Below are positions 1 to 9,415 of a stretch of DNA of 64,000 nt, in pieces. The translations under genes and the position numbers were made by a program. Below the pieces are notes generated by a model, which did not search any database, was not told where the DNA came from, and worked only from the letters and a program-made list of their open reading frames with translations. Position 1 is the stretch's first letter. Every line of letters begins with the position of its first letter. The DNA is taken from contig NZ_JAPDPJ010000029.1 in NCBI RefSeq assembly GCF_026013605.1, positions 1-64,000 on the forward strand. Reading direction: 5' to 3'. The DNA is from Plebeiibacterium sediminum. Its GTDB lineage: Bacteria > Bacteroidota > Bacteroidia > Bacteroidales > Marinilabiliaceae.

Positions 1-18
1 ATTATCTTCAAATTTTAG

Positions 19-91
19 TGATTCAGCTGGGGTTCGAACCCAGGACCCCATCCTTAAAAGGGATGTGCTCTACCAGCTGAGCTACTGAATC
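19..91 (-). tRNA. tRNA-Lys (anticodon TTT)
   Basis: The minus strand folds into a complete cloverleaf. The acceptor arms GATTCAG and CTGAATC pair perfectly, the D arm is GCTC/GAGC, the anticodon stem is CATCC/GGATG around loop CTTTTAA, and the T arm is CTGGG-TTCGAAC-CCCAG. The central TTT of the loop reads lysine codons. The discriminator base is A, and CCA is not encoded, so it must be added after transcription. No second tRNA is seen beside it, although the window edge cuts off the downstream side. Confidence 0.96.
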
Positions 92-311
92 GCCTTATTG
101 CGTTTTGTTATTTCGTTAACGCGGATGCAAAAGTAGAGGTTTTTTATAGAATACCAAACTTTAAAGATGAAAAAAATAAAAAAAATGATTTGTAATAATA
201 TATGAGTTCGAAAAACGACTCAAATATAGACTGTTGTGGCAATGAAAAAAAATAAAAAAATGTGGTAACTTTAATGGAGTAGATGAGGTTTGTAAAATAA
301 AATATAGAAAA

Positions 312-1715
312 ATGAATTGTGTAGATAGAGAACCTGTTGTTGCTGGGTCATTTTACGATTCAAATTCCAATAACTTAAAAAGTCAACTTAATGAGTTGTT
401 TTCTGATTTTAAGGAAACCAAAGAAAATATTTCAGCATTAATAGTTCCGCATGCAGGTTATGTGTATTCAGGTAAGATAGCAGCAAGAGCCTACGCCATG
501 CTTAATCCTGATACGGATTATGAAAATATCTTTATAATTGGCTCAAGTCATCATGTTTCTCTCTATGGTGCCTCAATTTATAATTTAGGTCATTATAAAA
601 CACCATTGGGACTGGTTCCCGTAAATTTAAATCTGGCTAATAAAATAATACAGTCGAGTAAGTATTTTGAATATAATAGAGGAGCTCATGCTGATGAACA
701 TACTCTAGAAGTTCAATTACCATTCTTGCAATATCAGTTAAAAAGCATTAAGCAAATAGTTCCAATTATTGTCGGAACACATAATCCTGATATTTTAAAA
801 GAAATAGCTAAGATTCTACAACCATATTTTAATAGTTCAAACCTTTTTGTCATTAGTACCGATTTGTCTCATTATCCAACGGATAAAAACGCCAGAATAG
901 TAGATGCCAGAACTGTTGATGCCATCTGTTCAAATCAAACTCAAAAATTAATGCAGGTGTTGGAAGAAAATAAAGAACTTAATATTTTAAATTTATATAC
1001 CAGCTTATGTGGTTGGAGCTCAGTGCTTACATTAATGTACCTTACTCAGGGTAATGACAATATTAGTTATGAAAAAGTATTGTATGGAAATTCAGGTGAG
1101 GTTATGTCTCATGATACATCTAGGGTTGTTGGATATCAATCTATAGTAGTAACCAGAAATGAACAGAAAAGTATGGAAGAAATATCTGAAAAACATAAAA
1201 AACAATTACTTAAAGAAGCCCGATCTGCAATTGTAGATTATATAGATCATGATGATGATTTAGATTCACATGAAACTCCTCAAGAATTATTGAATTTTAA
1301 TAGTGCATTTGTATCTGTTTATGTTTCCGGAGATCTTAGGGGCTGTATTGGTCAGTTTGATGCAGATATTGGTTTGGTGGATTTAGTTCGTAGAAATGCG
1401 GTTTCAGCTGCATTTGATGATAATAGGTTTTTACCAGTAGAAGTTGAAGAATTGGATGATTTAAACATCGAAATATCAGTTTTAACGCCAAAAAAGAAAA
1501 TTACTAATATTGATGAAATTGTTTTGGGTAAACATGGTGTGTTTATTCAGAAGGGATGGAACAGAGGAACATTTTTGCCGCAAGTTGCTGAAAAAACAAA
1601 TTGGAATATTGAAGATTTTATGGGACATTTAGCAAGAGATAAAGCTCACATAGGATGGGATGGTTGGAAGGATGCTGATATCTTTATATTTGAAGCAATT
1701 ATTTTTTCAGAATAA
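312..1715 (+). CDS. Fused AmmeMemoRadiSam protein B (Memo) and protein A (AMMECR1)
   Basis: This is a two-domain protein of 467 residues. Residues about 5-270 are a Memo-like domain related to class III dioxygenases, with VPHAGYVYSG (His47), HADEHTLEVQLPFLQ and STDLSHYP supplying the usual histidines. Residues about 290-467 are an AMMECR1 domain with the hallmark LRGCIGQF. In many genomes the two are separate genes; here they are one polypeptide. No signal peptide is seen, so it should be cytoplasmic. The biochemical role of this trio is not established. It heads an operon, with the next gene 11 bp downstream and the radical SAM member of the trio after that. The family call is secure and the function is unknown. 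Confidence 0.93.
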   Translation: MNCVDREPVVAGSFYDSNSNNLKSQLNELFSDFKETKENISALIVPHAGYVYSGKIAARAYAMLNPDTDYENIFIIGSSHHVSLYGASIYNLGHYKTPLGLVPVNLNLANKIIQSSKYFEYNRGAHADEHTLEVQLPFLQYQLKSIKQIVPIIVGTHNPDILKEIAKILQPYFNSSNLFVISTDLSHYPTDKNARIVDARTVDAICSNQTQKLMQVLEENKELNILNLYTSLCGWSSVLTLMYLTQGNDNISYEKVLYGNSGEVMSHDTSRVVGYQSIVVTRNEQKSMEEISEKHKKQLLKEARSAIVDYIDHDDDLDSHETPQELLNFNSAFVSVYVSGDLRGCIGQFDADIGLVDLVRRNAVSAAFDDNRFLPVEVEELDDLNIEISVLTPKKKITNIDEIVLGKHGVFIQKGWNRGTFLPQVAEKTNWNIEDFMGHLARDKAHIGWDGWKDADIFIFEAIIFSE

Positions 1716-1726
1716 AAGGATTTTAT

Positions 1727-2620
1727 ATGGTGCAAAAGATGAATCGTAGGCAATTTATTAAGACTGGAATAATATTAATTAGTGGACTTACTTTATTGCC
1801 GTCTTTTAGGTTACCTAAAAAAACGCTCAAATTTGGTTGGGTAACAGATATACATTATGCAGATGCTGATATTAAATGGGGAAGGTATTTTCGAGAAAGC
1901 ACGGATAAATTACAGGAAGCAATTGATTTATTTAATACAAAGGAACTAGATTTTATTATAGAAACTGGAGATTTTAAAGATCAAACTACTCCACCTGTTG
2001 AAGAAAATACGCTGGTTTATTTAAGAAAGATAGAAGCTGTGTTTGCTAAATATAAAGGTCCAAGATATCATGTGCTCGGCAATCACGATATGGATTCTTT
2101 ATCCAAGTCTCAGTTCTTGAACGAAATCGAAAATACGGATATTGAAAAAGATAAATCCTTTTATTATTTCGACAAAAACGATATGCGATTTGTTGTTCTA
2201 GATGCGTGTTATACAAAGAGGGGTAAAGATTATGATCATCATAATTACAGTTGGAAAGATGCTAATATTCCAAAACATCAACTGCTATGGTTAACAGATG
2301 TGCTTCAATCAAGTCCTTATCCTGTAGTTGTTTTTGTACATCAATTATTAGATGGAAAAGGAGATTTATATGTAAATAACTCCAGTAAAGTGCGTAAAAT
2401 ACTTGAAAATTCAGGAAATGTACTCGCAGTTTTTCAAGGGCATAAACACGAAGGTGATTTACAACTGATAAATGGGATCGTATATTTTACATTAAAAGCT
2501 ATGGTTGAAGGTTCCGGAGAACAGAATAGTAGTTATAGTATTGTTTCAGTTGAGCCTTCAGGAACCATTAAGGTTGAAGGTTATCGAAAAGCTGAAAGCT
2601 ATGAACTTAACAAATCATAA
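1727..2620 (+). CDS. Tat-exported calcineurin-like metallophosphoesterase
   Basis: The N-terminus carries a twin-arginine signal (NRRQFIK followed by a hydrophobic stretch), so export in folded form is likely. The phosphoesterase motifs follow in order: TDIHYAD, ETGDFKD, LGNHDMD, FVHQ and GHKHEGD. These are the D-x-H, GD, GNHD and GHxH metal ligands of the calcineurin-like fold. The physiological substrate cannot be read from the sequence. The ATG at 1739, four codons in, sits next to the Tat motif and is an alternative start. The gene lies between two members of the AmmeMemoRadiSam trio, and its last 20 bp overlap the start of the radical SAM gene, which suggests translational coupling. Confidence 0.9.
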   Translation: MVQKMNRRQFIKTGIILISGLTLLPSFRLPKKTLKFGWVTDIHYADADIKWGRYFRESTDKLQEAIDLFNTKELDFIIETGDFKDQTTPPVEENTLVYLRKIEAVFAKYKGPRYHVLGNHDMDSLSKSQFLNEIENTDIEKDKSFYYFDKNDMRFVVLDACYTKRGKDYDHHNYSWKDANIPKHQLLWLTDVLQSSPYPVVVFVHQLLDGKGDLYVNNSSKVRKILENSGNVLAVFQGHKHEGDLQLINGIVYFTLKAMVEGSGEQNSSYSIVSVEPSGTIKVEGYRKAESYELNKS

Positions 2621-3629
2621 TGATGAATATATTGCAAGCTATTGGAATGTTCAAGGTGATGCTGTCAAATGTTTGCTTTGTCCGCATGCCTGCATTTTAA
2701 AAGAAGGTGAAATCGGTATTTGTCGTACGCGACAGCATATTCAAAAAAAAATGGTTTCCATTGTTTATGGTTATCCATGTGCCGTACATATTGATCCGGT
2801 AGAAAAAAAGCCTCTTTATCATTTTTATCCTTCTTCCCAAACTTTATCTCTTTCAACAACAGGTTGTAATTTACGTTGTTTAAACTGTCAGAATTATACG
2901 ATATCTCAACAAAATTTTAATAAAAAGGAATATAAATATATTTCACCTGACGATATTGTTGATATGGCCTTGGTGAATGATTGTCATTCGATTTCCTATA
3001 CTTATACAGATCCCATTGTGTATTATGAGTACGCCAATGACATCGCTTTGATAGCTCAGCAAAAGGGATTAAAAAATATTATTGTTTCGGCAGGTTATAT
3101 CAATAAAAAGCCTTTGAGAGAATGGTGTAAATATATTGATGCTGCAAATATCGACTTAAAATGTTTTAGCGATGAAAAATATCTCAAGCTTAGTAAAATT
3201 CATTTAAAAACAGTACTAAATACCTTGAAGGTTTTATTGGAGGAAAATGTTTATCTGGAAATAACAAATCTGATTATTCCTGAATACACCGACGATTTAA
3301 AAGAAATAAAGCAAATGTGTGAATGGTTGGTAGATAATGGTTTTTCACAAGTGCCTTTACATTTTAGTAAATTTTATGGAACTTATAAGTTGAAACATTT
3401 ATCTGCAACGTCTTTGTCAACACTTGAAAGTGCCTATGCAATTGCAAAAGAGTCAGGTCTAAATTATGTTTATCTGGGTAATGTACAAAATCATAAAACT
3501 GAAAATACATTTTGTCCGGTCTGTAATCATTTGTTGATTGAACGAAGTGGATATTATGCCCGTGTATTGCATATTAATGATGGGAAATGCTCATATTGCA
3601 ATACGCAGATATATGGAGAGTTCAAATAA
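2601..3629 (+). CDS. amrS: AmmeMemoRadiSam system radical SAM enzyme
   Basis: Radical SAM protein of about 342 residues. The cluster-binding motif CNLRCLNC (CxxxCxxC) is preceded by an N-terminal cysteine segment (CLLCPHAC...GICRTR), which is typical of AmrS and pyruvate formate-lyase-activase-like proteins. The C-terminus has two more CxxC pairs (CPVC and CSYC) that could bind zinc or another cluster. The frame is open further upstream to 2505, but the family alignment begins near MNLTNHNDEYIASYW, so I start at 2601. That start overlaps the phosphoesterase stop by 20 bp. The reaction is unknown; only the association with the Memo and AMMECR1 domains is established. Confidence 0.92.
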   Translation: MNLTNHNDEYIASYWNVQGDAVKCLLCPHACILKEGEIGICRTRQHIQKKMVSIVYGYPCAVHIDPVEKKPLYHFYPSSQTLSLSTTGCNLRCLNCQNYTISQQNFNKKEYKYISPDDIVDMALVNDCHSISYTYTDPIVYYEYANDIALIAQQKGLKNIIVSAGYINKKPLREWCKYIDAANIDLKCFSDEKYLKLSKIHLKTVLNTLKVLLEENVYLEITNLIIPEYTDDLKEIKQMCEWLVDNGFSQVPLHFSKFYGTYKLKHLSATSLSTLESAYAIAKESGLNYVYLGNVQNHKTENTFCPVCNHLLIERSGYYARVLHINDGKCSYCNTQIYGEFK

Positions 3630-3778
3630 TATAACAAAACATTAAACATTTTTGGTTGCATATTCTTTATATAAAAAACTAACTTTAAAGGATCCAATCA
3701 TATTGCCGGGTTAGCATTATTAATAATTATTGCTGTCATGTTAATGTGAATGGAAAACCCAATTAAAATATTCAGATT

Positions 3779-4951
3779 ATGATAGTTAAGGATTTTGTTA
3801 TTATAGGAGGTGGGATTGCAGGTTTATCTGCTATTAAATCAATAAGAGAAGAAGATACAGAAAGCTCTGTTTTATGGATTACAGATGAAGATAGACTTCC
3901 TTATAAAAGAACCAAAATAAACAAAAATATAGTTTCCGGTTTTGGCAAAGAGGATTTTGCTTTGATTGACCATGACTGGTTGGTGAATAATCATGTGGAG
4001 TTGTTATATGATCGAGTTGAAAATATTGATGTTGAACTACACGAGCTTGCGTTTAAGCACAGAGGTCATCTTCGATATAAAAAACTGATATTGGCTACAG
4101 GAAATAAACCAAATCAGCTTTTAGTAGATAATCTGCCAGAAGAAAAAATCTTTCATGTACATACTGCTCGTCAGGTCGAAAATATTATTCGATTTAGTAA
4201 AAAATCAATAAAGTATTTAATTATTGGAGCTGGTGTTGAGGGTGTTGAAACTGCTGATCAGCTCATTAAAATGAATAAAGAGGTTGTTTTAATTGATAGA
4301 AATAATACAGTTATAAAACGATTTTTAAATCAGAAATATTCTGATTTCTTGGTTGAATCAATTAAAAAGTCTGGCATTGAGTTTTATCCGAATATCACAG
4401 AGTTAAACTTTTCAGAGAGTGAATCAGGCAAATCAATATTGACATTTGATGATAAGAAGGTGGAGTTTGATGCTTTGATATTAACTCTAGGATATACACC
4501 AAATACAGATTTGGCAGTAAATGCCGAATTAAAATGTAACACTGGTATCTTAGTGAATGAGTATTTGCAAACATCAAATGAGGATATTTATGCCGCAGGA
4601 GATGTGGCAGAACATGTTACCGGCCAAATTACCGGTTTGTGGCATGCAGCTGAAAGACAAGGTTATATTGCAGGTAAAAATGCTATGGGTAAAGAAATTA
4701 TCTTTAAGTTGGAGCCTTTTAGAATGAAGACTGAGGTATTTGATGAGTTTTATTTTTCGGTGAAGCCACAAGGAGATGAGGATGAGGTTGTAACTGAAGA
4801 AAAAGATACTGTTGTAAGAGATATTTATATAAAAGATGGAAAGGTTTTAGCGTTGTTCATGAAAAATGATGGTGCCAGGGCAAAGTTATATCAACAAGCA
4901 ATAATGGAACAGTGGGAGTTTGATAAATTCAAGAATGAAATACCGCTGTAA
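3779..4951 (+). CDS. NAD(P)/FAD-dependent oxidoreductase (rubredoxin/nitrite reductase-like flavoprotein)
   Basis: Two-dinucleotide-binding-domain flavoprotein of 390 residues. The FAD Rossmann motif GGGIAG is at 10-15, an LATG motif near 105-108, the NAD(P)H motif GAGVEG at 150-155, and the second FAD contact AAGDVAEH around 272-279. LPYKRTKINK near residue 40 is the pattern seen in rubredoxin reductases and the N-terminal part of NirB. There is no redox-active CxxxxC, so it is not a disulfide reductase. No electron-acceptor gene is adjacent and the partner is unknown. The class is certain; the exact reaction is not. Confidence 0.85.
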   Translation: MIVKDFVIIGGGIAGLSAIKSIREEDTESSVLWITDEDRLPYKRTKINKNIVSGFGKEDFALIDHDWLVNNHVELLYDRVENIDVELHELAFKHRGHLRYKKLILATGNKPNQLLVDNLPEEKIFHVHTARQVENIIRFSKKSIKYLIIGAGVEGVETADQLIKMNKEVVLIDRNNTVIKRFLNQKYSDFLVESIKKSGIEFYPNITELNFSESESGKSILTFDDKKVEFDALILTLGYTPNTDLAVNAELKCNTGILVNEYLQTSNEDIYAAGDVAEHVTGQITGLWHAAERQGYIAGKNAMGKEIIFKLEPFRMKTEVFDEFYFSVKPQGDEDEVVTEEKDTVVRDIYIKDGKVLALFMKNDGARAKLYQQAIMEQWEFDKFKNEIPL

Positions 4952-4969
4952 TTTATCAGCTTTTGTTTT

Positions 4970-5004
4970 AAAAGGATTGGTTATTTTCGTACCAATCCTT
5001 TTTT
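4970..5004 (+). terminator. Intrinsic terminator-like hairpin in front of arginine deiminase
   Basis: A 12-bp perfect stem, AAAAGGATTGGT and ACCAATCCTTTT, encloses a 9-nt loop and runs into a T tract. It would end transcripts of the flavoprotein gene. It lies only about 12 bp before the arginine deiminase ATG, so any mRNA for that gene that begins upstream must carry it. Confidence 0.8.
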
Positions 5005-5015
5005 AATGAAATGAT

Positions 5016-6278
5016 ATGAGCAATATTATAGAAACTAAAGTATGTTCTGAAATTGGAGATATTGAAGGTGTAATATTACACACTCCGGGGAGTGAGGTAG
5101 AAAATATGACTCCGGGAAATGCAGAACGAGCTTTATATAGTGATATTTTAAACCTTTCGGTTGCAGAACAGGAATATAAGCAACTTAAACAGGTACTTAA
5201 TAAAATTACCAAAACCTTTGAGGTAAAAGATCTATTAACGGAGATTCTTGAAATAAATGAAGTTAAGGAAAGTTTGGTTAATAATATCTGTAAATCAGAG
5301 AATGTAAAACCAATTAAATCCTCCTTATTAAGTTTAGAATCAGGAGAATTAGCCCGACAATTAATAGAAGGGGTACCATTAAATAAAACCACACTTACCG
5401 GATTTTTATCTGATGAAAGAAATGCATTGCGTCCTTTGCATAATTTCTTTTTTACAAGAGATGCTTCCATGTCGGTATATGATCATGTTTTAATTGGTAA
5501 AATGGCCAATAAAGTAAGAGAACGTGAATCGATGGTTATGGAGGCCATTTTTAATCATTCATCTAAAATCAAAAGTAAAACACTGAATCCATCATCAAGT
5601 AAACATCATAAAGATGAAATTACTATTGAAGGTGGCGATGTTTTGGTTGCCCGTGAAGATATTTTGGTAATTGGTACAGGACTAAGAACTACAACCCAGG
5701 GAATTGATTTTATTATTAAAAAAATCAAAAAGAATAAAGGGAAACACAGTATAGTAGTTCAGCAACTTCCATCAAAACCAGAAAGCTTTATTCATTTGGA
5801 TATGGTTTTTACTCTTTTGGATAGAGATAAATGTATGGTTTACGATCCTATCATTATGCAACCCAATAAATATCAAACCATACTTATATCCATCGATAAT
5901 GGTAAGGTGAAAAAAATAGAAAAGCAAAGTAATTTAGTGGATTGCCTAAGGGATTTAGGTATGCCATTAGAACCTGTTTATTGCGGAGGTAAAAAAGATA
6001 TTTGGATTCAGGAAAGAGAGCAGTGGCATAGTGGGGCTAACTTTTTTGCCGTTGGACCAGGTAAAGTAATTGGATATGCTCGTAATGTGTACACTTTAGA
6101 AGAAATGAATAGCAATGGTTTTGAAATTATTGATGCTCAAAGTGTGGTTGATGGCAAAATACAATTATCAGATTACGAAAAATATGTGATTGCAATTAAT
6201 GGTTCTGAATTGGCTAGAGGTGGAGGAGGAGCCAGATGTATGACCATGCCAATCAGAAGAAAAAAAGTAGATTGGTAA
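5016..6278 (+). CDS. arcA: Arginine deiminase
   Basis: Hydrolyses L-arginine to citrulline and ammonia in the cytoplasm, the first step of the deiminase pathway. The protein is 420 residues, full length for the family. The guanidino-modifying motifs are present: FTRDAS with Asp149, EGGD near 206, the IHLDMVF segment with the catalytic His near 268, and the nucleophile Cys408 in ARCMTMP close to the C-terminus. No ornithine carbamoyltransferase, carbamate kinase or arginine-ornithine antiporter gene lies beside it, so the rest of the pathway must be elsewhere. The start codon follows directly after a terminator-like hairpin. Confidence 0.95.
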   Translation: MSNIIETKVCSEIGDIEGVILHTPGSEVENMTPGNAERALYSDILNLSVAEQEYKQLKQVLNKITKTFEVKDLLTEILEINEVKESLVNNICKSENVKPIKSSLLSLESGELARQLIEGVPLNKTTLTGFLSDERNALRPLHNFFFTRDASMSVYDHVLIGKMANKVRERESMVMEAIFNHSSKIKSKTLNPSSSKHHKDEITIEGGDVLVAREDILVIGTGLRTTTQGIDFIIKKIKKNKGKHSIVVQQLPSKPESFIHLDMVFTLLDRDKCMVYDPIIMQPNKYQTILISIDNGKVKKIEKQSNLVDCLRDLGMPLEPVYCGGKKDIWIQEREQWHSGANFFAVGPGKVIGYARNVYTLEEMNSNGFEIIDAQSVVDGKIQLSDYEKYVIAINGSELARGGGGARCMTMPIRRKKVDW

Positions 6279-6322
6279 ATTTGATCAGATTCTTTTATTG
6301 TTGTAAGTATTATAAATGATAA

Positions 6323-6355
6323 TGGGGCGACTATCACAAGAAGATAGTCACCCCA
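6323..6355. terminator. Hairpin between convergent genes
   Basis: TGGGGcGACTATC pairs with GATAGTCaCCCCA with one mismatch and a 7-nt loop, midway between the convergent arginine deiminase and superoxide dismutase genes. There is no clear U-tract on either side, so termination in both directions is an inference from position and stem strength. Confidence 0.55.
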
Positions 6356-6407
6356 CATTACCCAGACAAAATAAACAAACTAACCTATTAAAACTTTATA
6401 AAGAATA

Positions 6408-7007
6408 TTACTTTAAAAGCTTACTAACTTCATCCCAATTAACAACATTCCAGAATGCGCTAATGTAGTCAGGACGTAAATTTTGATACTTCAAATAATA
6501 TGCATGCTCCCAAACATCAAGAGCTAGAACCGGAGTTCCTTTTACTTCAGCAAGATCCATTAAAGGATTATCTTGATTTGCTGTTGAAGTTATAACAAGA
6601 CTATCGTCTTTTTGTTTAACCAACCAAGCCCAACCTGATCCAAATCTTGTTGCTGCAGCTTTAGAAAACTCATCTTTAAAGGCATCGAAAGATCCAAAGT
6701 TTTTTTCAATAGCCTGAAGAACTTCACCTGTTGGAACACCACCACCGTTTGGAGACATTACTTTCCAGAATAAATTGTGGTTGTAAAATCCACCACCATT
6801 ATTTCGTACAGCAACAGATTGACCTGAAACTCCAGAAAGGATTTCTTCAATTGATTTTCCTTCCAAATCAGTTCCTTTAACAGCTGCGTTTAAGTTATTA
6901 GTGTATCCAGCATGGTGTTTGCTATGGTGAATTTCCATAGTTCTGGCATCAATATGTGGTTCTAGTGCATCGTATGCATAATCTAATTTTGGTAATTCAA
7001 ATGACAT
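6408..7007 (-). CDS. sodB: Superoxide dismutase (Fe/Mn family)
   Basis: Cytoplasmic enzyme of 199 residues that converts superoxide to oxygen and hydrogen peroxide. The four metal ligands are visible: His27 in IHHSKHH, His77 in FYNHNLFW, and Asp164 and His168 in [16 protein letters not shown] is the conserved family signature. Sequence alone does not settle whether iron, manganese or either is used, so the symbol is provisional. There is no signal peptide. The gene is monocistronic and converges with arginine deiminase. Confidence 0.95.
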   Translation of the reverse strand: MSFELPKLDYAYDALEPHIDARTMEIHHSKHHAGYTNNLNAAVKGTDLEGKSIEEILSGVSGQSVAVRNNGGGFYNHNLFWKVMSPNGGGVPTGEVLQAIEKNFGSFDAFKDEFSKAAATRFGSGWAWLVKQKDDSLVITSTANQDNPLMDLAEVKGTPVLALDVWEHAYYLKYQNLRPDYISAFWNVVNWDEVSKLLK

Positions 7008-7141
7008 AATTATAATATTTTATTGTTATACAATTTTTGTTAAGATTTTAATAGGATAAAAACATCTTATATTCGTTTTATATTAAAATCACAAGTAAAA
7101 CATCAGTGTGAAGAAAATGTTTAGTGAAAGTTTAAAATTTT

Positions 7142-7149
7142 TATCTTCG
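7142..7149 (+). promoter_or_regulatory. Probable -7 promoter element of the MATE gene
   Basis: TATCTTCG followed by CA differs by one base from the Bacteroidota -7 consensus TAnnTTTG and lies 24 bp before the GTG start. A clear TTTG at -33 is not visible, so support is partial. Confidence 0.45.
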
Positions 7150-7173
7150 CAGCTCAATTAATTTTTTTGTATT

Positions 7174-8475
7174 GTGCATAAGGATATACTTAAGTTGTCG
7201 ATTCCCAATATTTTAACAAATCTTACAGTGCCACTTTTAAGTATGGTAGATTTACATTTAATGGGATATTTAAATTCAGAATTATTTATGGGAGCCGTAG
7301 CCTTGGGCGGTGTAATATTTAATTTTGTGTATTGGGGGTTTGCATTTTTGCGTATGAGTATAAGTGGTATTGCGGCTCAGGCATATGGAAGAAATGATAA
7401 TCAGGGTGTCGCAATGGTGTTTTATCGTGGTTTATTTATTGCGTTGGCAGGTAGTTTACTGCTAATTATTTTTCAAGTTGGATTAGAGAAACTAAGTTTT
7501 GTAATATTAGAAGGTAGTGCGGATGTAAAGGAATTGGCTCGAAATTATTTTTATGTTCGTATTTGGGCGGCGCCAGCTGCTATTTCATTAATGGTAATAA
7601 ATGGATGGTTTTTAGGAATGCAAAATGCATTTTATCCTATGTTAATTTCCGTATTGATTAATATTGTAAATATTGGCTGCAGTTTTTTATTTGTTAAAGA
7701 GTTTGGAATGCAGGAACGAGGTGTGGCCTTGGGATCAGTAATTGCACAGTATGTTGGATTTATTTTGGCCATTATTTTATTCCTGAAAAAATACAAATGG
7801 ATATTGCATCACTTTAATGTTAAGGCTATTGCTGTTATATCTGAGTTTAAGAAGTTTTTAAATGTGAGCGGCGATATTTTTATCAGAACCTGGTGTGTTA
7901 TTGCTGTTTTTACATTCTTCACCTCTCAATCTGCAGGGTTTGGAGATGTTGCTTTGGCAGCAAATAGTGCTTTGATTCAGTTTTTATTTTTGTTCTCATA
8001 CTTTTTGGATGGTTTTGCCTATGCGGCAGAAGCTATTGTGGGAAAATTCTATGGAGCTAAGAATAAAGCAAAGTTAATTGAAGCTTCAAAAAAACTATTT
8101 TATTGGGGAGTTTTCTTCGGAGTAAGTTTTACTTCTGCTTATCTTTTCTTTGGAGATGCATTTTTAAGGTTGTTTACTAATAAACTTAATGTTTTGGCTG
8201 AGGCTGAAAAATATTTGTGGTGGTTGGTTTTTATTCCAATTGCCAGTTTTGGTTCGTTTATCTGGGATGGTATTTATATTGGTGCTACCGCTTCAAAAGC
8301 CATGCGAAATACAATGATCATATCCTCTGTTGTTTTCTTTTTTATACCTTACTATTTATTTCATAAAACACTAGGAGTTCATGCGCTTTGGATGGGAATG
8401 TTGCTGTTTATGCTTTCGCGAAGTGTTTCTCAATCACTTTTGGCCAAAAGAGCTGTTTATGTAAAATTGGAATAG
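7174..8475 (+). CDS. MATE family efflux transporter
   Basis: Inner-membrane antiporter of 433 residues with about twelve hydrophobic segments arranged as two similar halves. The start LKLSIPNILTNLTVPLLSMVD, with VDLHLMGYL, matches the DinF-like branch of the MATE family. The start is a GTG at 7174, chosen because the family N-terminus begins there and the promoter-like element is just upstream. Members use Na+ or H+ gradients to export cationic drugs or metabolites. The substrate cannot be inferred here and no regulator is adjacent. Confidence 0.92.
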   Translation: MHKDILKLSIPNILTNLTVPLLSMVDLHLMGYLNSELFMGAVALGGVIFNFVYWGFAFLRMSISGIAAQAYGRNDNQGVAMVFYRGLFIALAGSLLLIIFQVGLEKLSFVILEGSADVKELARNYFYVRIWAAPAAISLMVINGWFLGMQNAFYPMLISVLINIVNIGCSFLFVKEFGMQERGVALGSVIAQYVGFILAIILFLKKYKWILHHFNVKAIAVISEFKKFLNVSGDIFIRTWCVIAVFTFFTSQSAGFGDVALAANSALIQFLFLFSYFLDGFAYAAEAIVGKFYGAKNKAKLIEASKKLFYWGVFFGVSFTSAYLFFGDAFLRLFTNKLNVLAEAEKYLWWLVFIPIASFGSFIWDGIYIGATASKAMRNTMIISSVVFFFIPYYLFHKTLGVHALWMGMLLFMLSRSVSQSLLAKRAVYVKLE

Positions 8476-8556
8476 AATTAAGAACGTTTGATCTTTTTGT
8501 AAGTGTAGTTTATAGTTGGCTTGTCATTATAGTAACTACTAAACTATATAATAATA

Positions 8557-9348
8557 ATGATCAATTTTAAGCAAATCGTAATCATGCTTTTGTTGCTTAT
8601 TCCAGCAACATCACTTATTTGTCAGGTAAGAGACATCAAAGAAGATATTAAAAACGATAAATCTTCTACTTCTTCATCTAAAAGTTATTCCTCAACATAT
8701 TCATCTAATCGTTCTTCATCTTGTTATGAAGATGAGAGTTTTGGAGACTGGATAGCGGGCGAAATTTTTTACGGGATTGTAAAAGGTGTTGGTTTTGTGA
8801 CTTATCAGGCTCAAAGCAATGTTTTGGAAAACAGAGATCGATATCCAAATATTATCTCATTTGAGGCAGGATTGGATTGGGGTACAACTTTTAGTGAAAA
8901 TACATTGAACCCTTCAGTAAGACTGAATTGGGGAATATTTGCCTCTGATTTCAGGTATTCTGAATTAATGGACAACACAGGTCGTTTACGTTCATGGGAT
9001 TGGCAAGTACTTGTTGTACGTGTGCCTATAAAGAACCTTAAGATTAATTATGGCATAGGATTTACTTCAATTCTCGATCCTGTAGAGTCGTATTTTGAAA
9101 GTTCTACGGGTTTTGATCTGAACTTAATCAATAGTAAACTGAATTTTAATGGAAACTATCGCTGGACAAAGCGTAAATCGGATGAAAGATACAGACAGGA
9201 AGTAAAAGTTACTGGTGATTTTACGGTGATTAATAATGGAACTTTCCATGTATCCCCGATGATTGGATGCACTTATCAGGAATATTTTGGTAAGCATCAC
9301 TACTTGTTTTTAAATGCTGGTTTTAAGATACGTTTGGGTAAGAACTAA
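8557..9348 (+). CDS. Exported protein of unknown function with a serine-rich linker
   Basis: I do not recognise the family. The 263-residue product starts with a hydrophobic signal (ideal cleavage near SLICQ) and then has a low-complexity Ser/Lys/Tyr stretch at about residues 34-54. The rest alternates hydrophobic and polar residues with many aromatic-ended strands and ends in FLNAGFKIRLGKN, which suggests an outer-membrane beta-barrel or periplasmic beta protein. Paired Cys lie at about 56 and 229. It follows the MATE gene after 81 bp on the same strand, but co-transcription is not proven. Confidence 0.7.
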   Translation: MINFKQIVIMLLLLIPATSLICQVRDIKEDIKNDKSSTSSSKSYSSTYSSNRSSSCYEDESFGDWIAGEIFYGIVKGVGFVTYQAQSNVLENRDRYPNIISFEAGLDWGTTFSENTLNPSVRLNWGIFASDFRYSELMDNTGRLRSWDWQVLVVRVPIKNLKINYGIGFTSILDPVESYFESSTGFDLNLINSKLNFNGNYRWTKRKSDERYRQEVKVTGDFTVINNGTFHVSPMIGCTYQEYFGKHHYLFLNAGFKIRLGKN

Positions 9349-9361
9349 ATTAAAAAGAAAA

Positions 9362-9389
9362 CGGGTAAAGCCTTCCCCGACTTTACCCG
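9362..9389 (-). terminator. Terminator of proline dehydrogenase
   Basis: CGGGTAAAG and CTTTACCCG form a 9-bp stem with an 11-nt loop. In the minus direction the stem is followed by a T-rich run, which fits termination of the proline dehydrogenase transcript. It may also stop the convergent plus-strand gene. Confidence 0.75.
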
Positions 9390-9415
9390 CTCATAAACAT
9401 AACCAATATATTAAC

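Noticed and set aside
2505-2600. Upstream extension of the radical SAM protein
   Set aside because: The 32 extra codons lie wholly inside the phosphoesterase gene, do not match the family N-terminus, and a good start exists at 2601.
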